This document shows positions 12,642 to 21,924 of a stretch of DNA of 64,000 nt, piece by piece; position 1 is the first letter of the stretch; every line of letters starts with the position of its first letter. Both the position numbers and the translations under genes were made by a program. Under the pieces are notes generated by a model that had not been told where the DNA came from, did not search any database, and saw only the letters and a program-made list of their open reading frames with translations. The DNA is from Datisca glomerata (taxonomy: Eukaryota; Streptophyta; Magnoliopsida; Cucurbitales; Datiscaceae). The stretch lies in contig QANY01006259.1 of assembly GCA_003255025.1 (NCBI GenBank), positions 1,047,664 to 1,111,663 of the forward strand. The letters are read 5' to 3'.

Positions 12642-14491
12642 TGTTGGATCATGTTTTAAAAAATTGAAGAAAAAATAATGAACCACGAACGGTTCATTGG
12701 CAGAATATAAAAAAAAAATCAAAACAAATATTTAATCTCACTAAATATAAAACCATTAAACGATCATACATATTTAGATAATCATAACGAGAAGAGTTAG
12801 AAATAGTTTTAATACATTTTTCTTGTGTCAGAGAAATTCTGATTTGGTGAAATCCAATTAATCGTCTCACGTTCTTCGTTCTTTGCAGGACTTCAAATAA
12901 TCTTCACTCCAACTACCACTCATAAGATTCAGAAGTATATCTAACAAGGATATTGCTAGGTGTAGAGTGTGAGCTCTCTAAACAATTTAGCAAGAAAAAG
13001 ACAATTTTTTCTTCTTCCTCTATAGGTTCGGCGACAACAAGGGAGGAGGGGGACAGAGAAACTCTTTTCTGATCTGTATAATCACACACTATGATCAGGG
13101 TTATGTCAACACATCTTAAGGATGCAACCCTAATGACATCCCTTATATAATAATTACGGAATTCACACATATACCCCTATGTTATAAATTGTTGAAAATC
13201 TCCTCCATGCACTACTCTTTATGATTTTTACATCTCCCTTAGAGCCAATACTGTGTTCAAATTCATCGATCTAAATTGATAAATTAAATTGATCCCTATC
13301 AATTAATTAATTAATTTTTTTATTCAATAATTAGAAAATAACTAATTAATTAATTTGAATATTAATTTTTCTGTTGACTACTCTAGTGATGACACCCATC
13401 ACATATGGGTTTAGGAAGTGTACCTTGGTTCACAACACATTTTTGGTCCGACTGATGTTGTTTCTCATTCATGTTCTTATGAGCTACTCTTGAGACTGAA
13501 TGGATCCACATGAATAAAGCAATATGATTCAAATACTAGGCGAATTTATCTACATAAATTTTTAACCTATTTAATCCTGATATCATATGACTCCATTATA
13601 AGTTCTATGCTGAATCAACTCTCGATTCATGCGCGCTATATTTTTTGTTGGTGTAAATAAACATTTATATTCACGGCCCACATTATATTTTAATATATTA
13701 TCCTTCATGAATATCAGTAATAAAAATGAGGATTTTATCCATCTAGTTATTATTTCCTTAACTCATTTATTGACTGTGAATAAGAACGACATATAAGTGC
13801 AATGTCTCATACAATTCGCAATGTCTTATTCATTGACTCATGTCATCGAGTACCAAGCTCGGTTTATTTATTCACACATCCATCAATAAAACATACGATG
13901 ATATTATTGCTATTGCAATCTTACAAATTCTATATCTGTGAATCACGCAACTCCAACATAGTTGAATAACGATCCTAACAGCCGAGCTATTGTCTGACAA
14001 TTCGAACTCACTCATGAGATGTATCAAAGATCGCAACTAACTAGATCAAGTTTCTTATTCACCTTAGGATTAAGGTAGTTATCAAAATACCCTTAAGATA
14101 TAACAATTAGATTTGGAGCTAGATAAATGACTTTGCTCTAAACTAATTTGTTACTAGTCTATTTAACATGTTCCATAATATGTCTAGGTCAACTGTTAGA
14201 GTCTCCACTCTCATGCCCCAAGACCGGCATCATTTGGATCAACCTAACAGTCAATTTTAAGACTGCGAATAACATTCTGAACTATTTCAAAAGAGTTTGT
14301 TTGAAAGAGTCATCTGTCTTTACTCTTCTTACGTTGATAATAGTTCAAGGGCTTGAGTAAATTGTAAATACACTTTAATAAAAGCAAAACTTTCATTTAT
14401 TCATAAAATTCAGTATTACAAAAATGCCAGAGAAATAATTAAATAATCATAAATAGTTATTACACCCAACTTCATAGACATAATTCCAACA
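12642..14491 (-). repeat. 5' LTR of copia II (~1.85 kb)
   Basis: On the - strand it begins TGTTGGAATTATGTC at 14491 and ends GATCCAACA at 12642, next to the primer binding site. It is related along its length to the LTR at 5199-7170 (shared AATTAATTAATTAAT tract and YTCATGAATAT blocks) but clearly diverged, so both elements are old. Confidence 0.84.
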
Positions 14492-14579
14492 CAAAATTGT
14501 CTAAAATAATTTCTCCTCCTATTTCAATTTTCTAATATTTTATATTATAGATAAGTTTGCAAATGATATATTACCTAAA

Positions 14580-14821
14580 GGACAATACTTCCTATCAAGA
14601 GGAGCTCCTCCTGACCGTTGAGTTGGCCAATTAAAAAAAAATTATGTATTATATCACTATTTATTTATGCTTAATTAAAGTTGTGGTGTATTCCACTAAA
14701 TTTATATTATTAAGTTAGACACACCACAATTTACATTAAACATAAAACAATAGTATATGATCTTTTTTATTGGGCCAACACGAAGATAAGGAAGAGCTCC
14801 TCCTCACCGCAAGTATTGTCC
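14580..14821. mobile_element. Foldback MITE, 242 bp, in the Sec61 beta promoter
   Basis: The two halves are inverted copies. The left end GGACAATACTT pairs with the right end AAGTATTGTCC. The similarity continues inward through GAGGAGCTCCTCCT..CCG against the inverted right arm, then TTGGCCMA, then the GTTGTGGTGTATTCCACTAAA / inverted GTGTGGTGT arms almost to the centre near 14705. No coding capacity. I could not settle the target duplication (flanks CTAA/TAAT). The superfamily is not assigned. Confidence 0.75.
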
Positions 14822-14879
14822 TAATCTAGAAACCCTAATGAAATACTAGTCAACTTTGCCAATTTAATGAGACGCGTCA

Positions 14880-15000
14880 GGTTTTGAAATTCTGATGTGG
14901 AGACCACGTATTCGCTAAGAAGGCGTGGAAGTGTGAAAGAAGCTTACGTGTACAACAGCCAAACTTCCTTATAAATTGAGTTTTCGTCAAAAATCTCATT
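14880..15000 (+). promoter_or_regulatory. Probable core promoter of the Sec61 beta gene
   Basis: A TATA-like TTATAAAT at 14969-14976 would place transcription start near 15000. Two ACGT-core sites lie just upstream (CCACGT at 14909-14914, TACGTG at 14945-14950); ACGT cores are bound by plant bZIP factors. Inference from position only. Confidence 0.4.
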
Positions 15001-15082
15001 TTACTTTAGCCGGATCCGAGTCAAGAAAACAAGCTCTCCTATTTTGTAAGGCCACCGATCCCGAATCTCCTTGTTGACTCAG

Positions 15083-16237
15083 GCAAGTTCCTTTCAAACT
15101 CTTTGATTAGGGTTACATTTCTAGTTTTCGCATGGTTATGTTTCAGATCTGGTTCTCGTATCTGATCTTTTACTTCTAACTCTTTTACGGTTAGAGATTA
15201 GGTATTCATTTTTATTTTGTCCCTCTGAGACGAATCTGAAGTTTAATGGGATGCAGTTTGTTGCTTAAATTTCTCTATTTTCAATTTTTTTCCTCTCGTG
15301 TAATCGTGTAAAATTTAATGGGAAACTGATCTATGAGAGTTAAGTTGGATACAGATTCGCAACTTTTTTTTTTTGCAAATTCGGTGTATTGGTCAAATTC
15401 TTTCTTATGACAAAAAAGTGTAATTCTTTTCTGGGATCCATTTTCTTTGCATTTGTTACTATCTAATTGGAATCCGATTGCAGGATTTACGATAATTCGT
15501 CGTTTGATTTGTGATTGTTGGATCAGAGGTTATATTGAAGCGTAATGTCATATTCCGCCTACTTAATTGTTTATCGCTCTCATTAGTTGCATTTTTGGAG
15601 CATTTGGTTTCGATGCATGAATTTTTCTGCTACCAACTCAGCGTTTTTCCCCAATCCCAACTGTAACTATTGTCTTTAAGGGATTCCGTTTCTTATTAAA
15701 AAAAGATATCGTCTTGAAGGGATCACCAACAATTATTGTTGTTGTAAGAAGGATTTATACGGAGCTTGTTGCTAATTGCTATTAGCTAAATATAACATGG
15801 TACACCCAATGTGAAAGTATGAATGTATTTTGATACAAAGTTCGTCGGTTGGCTGTGATTGGTAAATTATATGTATTATGGTTGTTAAGTTATGGATTGT
15901 TGACCGATTTCGTGATGTAATGCATGCAAAGAAAGTTAGAAACTTGGTCATTTTTTTCCCTAGTAAAAAAGTAAAAAACCTTTTGTCTTCCCAGGTGGAA
16001 GTGCCTACCATTCATCATTTCTGGATTTGTCACCAGATAGACTAGATTTCATTACTACTTTAATCGGTCCTCCCTCTTTGAATATCTTCTTCTTTTTTAA
16101 CTTGTTTGCTGGTATGTTTTTTAGGTGTCCTTAAATGATCGACTAATGAAAATAGTCACCTAATTATTCATCCTATTTCCCAGCACCCATTTAGCATAGT
16201 GTTAATGAAGTTCTAAGCTTTTTATTGGCCGTTACAG
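15083..16237 (+). other. Probable 5'-UTR intron of the Sec61 beta gene
   Basis: The coding exon is preceded by a clear 3' splice site (TTGGCCGTTACAG, ending 16237), two bases before the start codon. The best-looking donor upstream is AG|GCAAGT at 15081-15088, which is the strict consensus of the rare GC-AG intron class. An alternative GT donor is TTTT|GTAAGG at 15046. In either case the intron is ~1.15 kb, T-rich and lies wholly in the leader. The donor choice needs transcript data. Confidence 0.55.
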
Positions 16238-16239
16238 AA

Positions 16240-16488
16240 ATGGCTCTAAATGGAGCAGCTCCCCCAAGGGGAAGTGCAGCAGCTACTGCAAACATGCGCA
16301 GGAGGAGGACCACAAGTGGTGGAAACTCCGGAGGAGCAGCTGGAACTATGCTCCAATTTTACACAGATGATGCTCCAGGACTCAAGATCTCACCGAATGT
16401 TGTTCTTGTCATGAGCATTGGTTTCATCGCCTTTGTTGCCATTCTTCATGTCATGGGTAAGCTCTACTTTGTAAGAAGAGAGTCTTAG
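16240..16488 (+). CDS. Sec61 beta subunit of the ER protein translocon
   Basis: 82 residues. Sec61 beta is the small tail-anchored subunit of the heterotrimeric Sec61 channel that carries nascent secretory and membrane proteins into the ER. The N-terminal ~38 residues are the Ala/Gly/Ser/Arg-rich cytosolic part, including [10 protein letters not shown] (residues 19-28). Next comes the family's conserved segment [21 protein letters not shown] single C-terminal transmembrane helix of about 20 residues (roughly 55-75) follows, ending with the short lumenal tail KLYFVRRES. Length and sequence match plant Sec61 beta over the whole protein. I chose the ATG at 16240 rather than the in-frame ATG at 16225: the upstream one lies before the splice acceptor, and plant orthologues begin [15 protein letters not shown]. 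No break is visible, so the gene is probably functional. Confidence 0.95.
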   Translation: MALNGAAPPRGSAAATANMRRRRTTSGGNSGGAAGTMLQFYTDDAPGLKISPNVVLVMSIGFIAFVAILHVMGKLYFVRRES

Positions 16489-17936
16489 AAGCATAAGTTT
16501 AGGAAATCCAATATTCAATGTGCTTAGTTTGAGTTTGCTGATGGATAATCAGATCAGTCATTTTAAATGAGGAATGAGAGACTGCAGTTTTAAGTTTATT
16601 TTTGCTGAAACTTATTGGAACAGATGTAGTTGTTCATTAGAAGTGGTAGATGAAGTTAGTTTCATATCTATGAGAACTTTCCCCTTTTCCTTGTTCCAAT
16701 TCTCAGTAAGCATAAATTCGGCATGTACAATGTTTGGAATGAAGTTGAAAAAGTTACCCTAACGGCCTTACCATTGATAGCGTCAATTGCGAATTGAATA
16801 GTGAATGCAATCTGATTATTACTGTTTGACTGTGTGAATCGCTCATGCCATTTGCAAAAATTTGTTCAAGCAATTGGTAGGATATATAATAGTCAATAAT
16901 ACCCCATGGTGGAGCAGAAAATGACCAATTCACATATAAATTGGTGCCCTTAAAATGCAAATGCAAGATACTATCTGAATCAGAATTTATCATCCCACCN
17001 NNNCCCCCCCCCCCCCCCCCCCCTCGAAAATTCAACATGAAATTTTTCATTCTGTATTAGAAGCTAATGGGTTCCTTGTTCAATCTTGCATTTGAGTAAC
17101 CATGTTCTGAAATTGGGGTTTTTTAATCTTCATCTACGCCCAAAATCTGTAAAAACGACTTCATTTGTTCCTCCCTTCTCTGCAAAACGACTACAAAGTC
17201 GTGAAACAATTGACAAGGAAAATTGTTGCAGAATCGAAAAACTGATCTGAACCAAATTATTTTTTTTGTTCGGTTTGGTTTATTTACAGCTCACAGTTCA
17301 ATTTGTTCTCTATATGATCGAATTGAAACTTTCATTTTAGTTCGATTTTTGTCAATAACTGAACCGAACCACGAATGCTCATACATGTATATCATTTATA
17401 CACTGAATTGATATACTAAATAAAATTTAATGAAAATTACTATTAGAGTGATTCTAGATTGATTAAATTATTGACAGAGTTTTAATTGATCAATTGATGT
17501 GTCAATATTTTATAGGTTTGGTCTAGAATTACTGACACATTATTTATCAATTAAAAATTTTAATGAGTGATAAAACATCACTATATGAATAATCAACAAA
17601 ATACTTGGTCAACTATAACTTAGTTTATAACATGGTAAACTATAACTTAGTTTATAACATGGTCAATGTAGAACTACTCACTTAATGATGCTTACTTACC
17701 TAAATGATTTTCAATTAAATGATTAATTAGGAGATTTTTTTTCTTTGTTTTTTTTATTTTTTAGACAAATGATTTTTAACTTACTAAAAATGGCTTTTTT
17801 ATGCTAACTTATCACCCTATTCATATTTCATCTACCATAAATGATTTGAAAGTGTGAAATGCAACAAATATATGATACATACTAATATATTACACCACGT
17901 GACGACACATGCTACAAACTAGATAGGGAGATGATA
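16489..17936. other. Sec61 beta 3' region and intergenic DNA
   Basis: No further gene. The first ~300 bases are probably the 3' UTR. 17000-17023 is an N gap plus C run. A 27-bp direct duplication (ACTATAACTTAGTTTATAAC and neighbours) sits at 17612-17665. The rest is AT-rich with nothing recognisable. Confidence 0.6.
17000..17023. other. Sequence gap (NNNN) and poly-C run
   Basis: Four undetermined bases followed by about 20 C residues. A collapsed or unresolved homopolymer; the true length is unknown. Confidence 0.95.
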
Positions 17937-18113
17937 TGGGATAAATGATGAATAAATTGTATGTCCAACATATAAAATATGTACAAATGAAAGCCTATTT
18001 ATAGGTTTAGAATACATGTAGTACACGTTACAGAGTGTAGTACAAAGTGTAGTACAAATGAATGTGGTCCAGCAGTCAATCTAGATACAAATAAGTATAT
18101 GTGTGTGTGAACA
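17937..18113 (-). repeat. 3' LTR of copia III
   Basis: On the - strand it begins TGTTCACACACACAT after the polypurine tract GAAAGGGAGGGG (18114-18128) and ends ..ATTTATCCCA. It shares ATAAAATATGTACA and AGTACAAATGAATGTGGT with 29992-30163. Confidence 0.78.
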
Positions 18114-18128
18114 ACCCCTCCCTTTCGA

Positions 18129-18370
18129 ACTCAAGGTGATAAAACAAAAGTCATCTTGAGTTTGCATACTAAATTTTTAAAGCATCCAAGAGGATGAGTC
18201 TTAGTAAATATGTTTGCAGTCTAATCACCTGAGATAACTAAAAGAGGTTGAATGCTGCCTCAAGACACACGTTGATGGATGAAGTGGCAATAAATCTCTA
18301 TATATTTAGTGCGTTCATGAAAGGCATCATTGTGTGTAATTTGAATCGGACTATGATTACCTGCAACAAA
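18129..18370 (-). pseudogene. RNase H C-terminal remnant of copia III
   Basis: The - strand encodes a degraded copia RNase H end. It carries HNDAFHERTKYIEIYCHF, the segment that follows the DN catalytic pair in copia RNase H. It then continues to a tail just before the polypurine tract. The domain is cut at about 18370 right where CDN would be expected, by the inserted LTR. Confidence 0.8.
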
Positions 18371-20458
18371 GCATGTGTTTAGACATTTTTAATACGAAAT
18401 TACATTTTTCTTATAATTATTCTTTTAAATTATTGTTGAATAATTTATATATAAATATCTGAAAATTCAATATTCATTAATGAGACTATGATCTTATATA
18501 AGTACGAGAGGATTGAGATCATAGATAATGAATAAAATAATCCGCAACATATGAAAGTATGTAATCTTTAATGAATGGTTGCTAGTACGATTCACTAAAC
18601 ATTTTGAATGCATGTCATCAAAATCCGGATCACTGACGTGGATAGACATATTAGTGAATATACTTTATATAATTAGATTATATGGGACATGACCGATGTG
18701 GATTAATATCTTTATTAACTTACCATTTATCATAAAAAATTAATACACATCAAAATTGATGATTATATGTAGATCAGTCTGAATCATGAGTACTCATGAA
18801 CACCTATGCATGTCTACCGGATCTTTTGATTCACTCGTTAAGGCTTGTTTGTAAAACAGACTAGTGACTTTCGTTTTGAAGATTCTATGATATAGATGGA
18901 TGGGAACATGATCTTACAAGATTTTAAATCCAAGCTTTCCGAATAGATCGTATATTGGTTCCCTTAAGTGTTAATTTTGGAACTTAATGGTTATTGAGCT
19001 TAAATTTATAATACGATTATAATTTGTCCATTTCACTAGTGAATTAATGGTACTTAAGGATCAAGAGGTAATTAAAAGAGTAAGACGGTAATTTTGACAA
19101 ACTCTAATTTACAAACCAATAATTGGAGGACAAAACTACATGAAGTGATTATGTCAATGGACTACACAAGAATACTTTGTAAATATATTCTGTAATTTCT
19201 AAGAGTGTGATTCCATATTTATAGTAGAGTAACAATGGAATTAACAAATAAGATTATTTAATTAAAGAGTTTAATTAATAATCTGGTTTATTGGAGCTTA
19301 GAATTATGGGTCCATAGTCCCCGAGTCACGTCTATACTACACAGTCTAGGGTGTGAATATTTCAGGATACGAGAAAATGACTAGCTTACATAAGGAATTA
19401 AGTTTGTGGGACAAGTATATAATTATGAGACAATTATATGATATTAATTAATTAAGAATTATCTAATAATATTATTTATTGTAATTTTTGAAAATTACAA
19501 ATAAATAATAATATCAATTATTTAATGTCGATCGATTAGTGTGACATAATATTTGATTTATGAAATTAAATAATAATAAATCATTATGAGATAATGATTT
19601 GATTTAGTTTATCTAATATGTTAATAAACATATAAGATATTAATTGAGAGATCAGATAAGTTAATTTTGAATTAACTAATATCTATATATTTATCTTATT
19701 AATATAAATAATAAATTATAGGATAATTGCCACGTGTCATATTAGACTGTTACATATCAGTCTCTGATTTCTGAATCAGAGATTGTCATGAGTTATTATA
19801 GCGCCACTGCAGTACCATGTGACACTATAATGTTGCACCAATTATAATGGGACCCACTGTATTGACACATTAAATAAATAATTTATTATATACATCCAAA
19901 ATTGAGTGAGGCCTTTAACCTAGAAGATACATATTGATAATGTTTTATTGACCTCAGAGAACAATAACAAGCTATCCTAAGCTAAATGAAAAATCTGATC
20001 GATTAATTGTTAATCGAAGCTCTGCGAGCTCTATTATTCTTTATCAGAGTACTGTCTCAATTAGCCATTCTCCAAAATCTCTAGATTTCATGTGTTGAGT
20101 ATATCTGAAGATATAAATGTGTATTTGGTTTATTCTACTTGTCCACACACATTCTAGCGTGTTAGAGGATTGACTTGGAAGATCTTGGTGTAGATCTCCG
20201 AGTCTATTGTTCGTGGGATTACAAGTTCGTTGTTTGTAAGGACGCTTTATAAGACTACAAGAGGTATAACTCTTATTTTTGTATGTCTTGATTTAATGTA
20301 TAGATATATAATGGATCTGAGAAAAAAAAGGTGTTTTTGTTTAAAATATTTTTTAGAAACCGTGGTGTCGTAATTTTTTGTTATTTTCAATCGATAAAGT
20401 TTTAATTAATTTATTAAAACCACCACGACTCCGCCGCGTGATGCCACCAATTGTAACA
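18371..20458 (+). repeat. ~2.1-kb LTR of an unrelated retrotransposon, inserted in copia III
   Basis: It starts about TGTGTTTAGACA at 18371 and ends AATTGTAACA at 20458. It is followed directly by ATTGATATTAGATC, which reads as a decayed tRNA-iMet primer binding site on the + strand. A TG..CA-bounded block immediately before a primer site is the structure of a 5' LTR. No matching 3' LTR is present in the window, so the element was truncated. The lineage is not identified. Confidence 0.55.
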
Positions 20459-20935
20459 ATTGATATTAGATCGGTCTTTATATATGTATACATTAAATAC
20501 TATATGGGTGTTCTTGCATTATTCATTATATATTTTGATATGTATGAATGAATGGATGATTATGTTTTTTGAATGAATGATTTTAATGATGAATCGTTAA
20601 TTGTATGGTGACTATTGAGTTTAAGCTTTGTTCTTTATTTTCCTTAAATCTTGTGTAAGCCGTTTTGGGACATAGGAATTTTTATATTTTTTATTTTGAA
20701 TATTATGTTGTAAAAATTTCGTACGCGAGAAGATAAAGAACACATGAGACGAACGAGGAGAAGAAAAGAGAAATAGGAATTTCGGCGCCAGCCCCGTCAA
20801 TATGATTGCCGGCACTGGTGCCACCGGCTTTACAGCAGTGGGTATGAGTATTTCGTTAAATAGATAAGACTTCCCACTAATTGATTGCATCGTGGAGTGG
20901 TGAACCATCAATTGGATTGAGCCTAACATTTTATT
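20459..20935 (+). other. Decayed primer site and leader of the inserted element
   Basis: The primer-like site at 20460-20473 differs from TGGTATCAGAGC mainly by G-to-A and C-to-T changes, as expected from decay of methylated cytosines. The following ~460 bp have no coding sequence I can name. They include a GC-richer stretch (20780-20840) and then join the copia III reverse transcriptase. The copia III segment between reverse transcriptase and RNase H is missing, so a deletion accompanied or followed the insertion. Confidence 0.45.
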
Positions 20936-21617
20936 CTAGATGAGTATGAGCAATTTTGCTATCATTTATTCCATCACGAACAAGTGATCAGAAGCATATT
21001 TGGCGTGAGAGAAATATTCATCTGAATCAAATGAGACCTCAAGTCTAAGAAGGTAATTAAGAAGGCCTAGACCTTTCATCTCAAAATGACGACTGATAAA
21101 ATACTTGAAATCAGAAATGTCGAACATAACATCTCTAGTAATTATCATATCATCAACATAAAGCAAAAGAAGAATGATGCATTTATAAGATTTTTGAACA
21201 AATAGTGCCGAGTCATGAGAGCTAGATGTGGAATCAAACTGCATAATTATAGTACTAAATTTGACAAACCAAGCTTAAAAAGCTTGTTTAAGACCATACA
21301 AAGCTCAATCTTTGACTGGTGAATGATGGTAACTTAGAGGAGATTTCATGTATACTTCTTCAGCTAGTTCACATTGAGAAATGAATTTTTGACGTCAATT
21401 TGATACAAATTTCATTTAAGAACAACAACAACAGTAAGTAAACTTCAAATTGATGAAAAACAAGCAACATGAGCAAATCTTTCTTTATAATCAATACCAA
21501 ACTCTTATGTATACCTTTTTGCTACTAACTGAGCTTTATATTTATCAATTGAACCATCAGAATGAGTTTTGATCATGTAAACCCATTTACAGCCCACAAC
21601 TAATTTCTTAGGAGGTA
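20936..21617 (-). pseudogene. Reverse transcriptase remnant of copia III
   Basis: The - strand encodes the copia RT core in two blocks. One is LLLLYVDDMIITRDVM with YVDD at about 21150, followed by SRHFEMKGLGLLNYLLRLEV (20966-21244). The other is VVGCKWVYMIKTHSDGSIDK at about 21540-21600, the first conserved RT block. Stops and frameshifts lie between them. The block before VVGCKW is separated from its upstream neighbour by the TRIM at 21618. Confidence 0.85.
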
Positions 21618-21924
21618 TGTTAAGGGATATTATCCGTCATCGGATGTGGGTGAGGATCTGACTGTGCTTATATACATGTTGGTCCACTCCACCTAATATA
21701 AATTGATTTAGGTTGAAATCTGACATGGTTTCAGAAGTTGGCTCTATTCTTCCTCAGTCTCGGCCTCTGTCTGTTTGTACCTACCTAGCTCATGGCACGC
21801 TCCATGTGATAGGAGTGTTAAGGGATGCTATCCCACATCGACTTTAGGTGATGATCTGACTGTGCTTATATACCTATTGGGATACTCCACCTAATACCAA
21901 TTGGTTTTGGGTTAGAATCTGACT
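21618..21924 (+). mobile_element. TRIM (terminal-repeat retrotransposon in miniature)
   Basis: Two direct repeats of ~108 bp (21618-21725 and 21816-21924) begin TGTTAAGGGAT. They share GATCTGACTGTGCTTATATAC and CTCCACCTAATA.AAATTG-type blocks and end AATCTGAC. They flank a 90-bp interior. The interior opens with TGGTTTCAGA, a mutated tRNA-iMet primer site, and closes with a purine-rich ATAGGAG before the second repeat. This is the layout of TRIM elements and their LTR type (CCACATCG.., GGGCTACTCCACCT..-like). It has no coding capacity. It sits inside the copia III reverse transcriptase gene. Confidence 0.8.

Larger units (their letters stand above)
7171..14491 (-). mobile_element. Ty1/copia LTR retrotransposon, degenerate (copia II)
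   Basis: A copy of the same copia family as 1-7170, in the opposite orientation. The 5' LTR (12642-14491), primer binding site (12628-12639), gag, integrase and reverse transcriptase remnants and the start of the 3' LTR (7171-7700) are present. The 3' LTR stops abruptly at 7171 where copia I begins, which fits insertion of copia I into it. Just inside the 3' LTR the RNase H region is missing: the reverse transcriptase end (about 7760-7830) runs almost directly into the polypurine tract. Compared with copia I this is an internal deletion of roughly 500 bp. Confidence 0.86.

Noticed and set aside
16754..17050. Reading frame through the N/poly-C gap
   Set aside because: It runs antisense to the Sec61 beta 3' region and depends on undetermined bases giving a Gly run.
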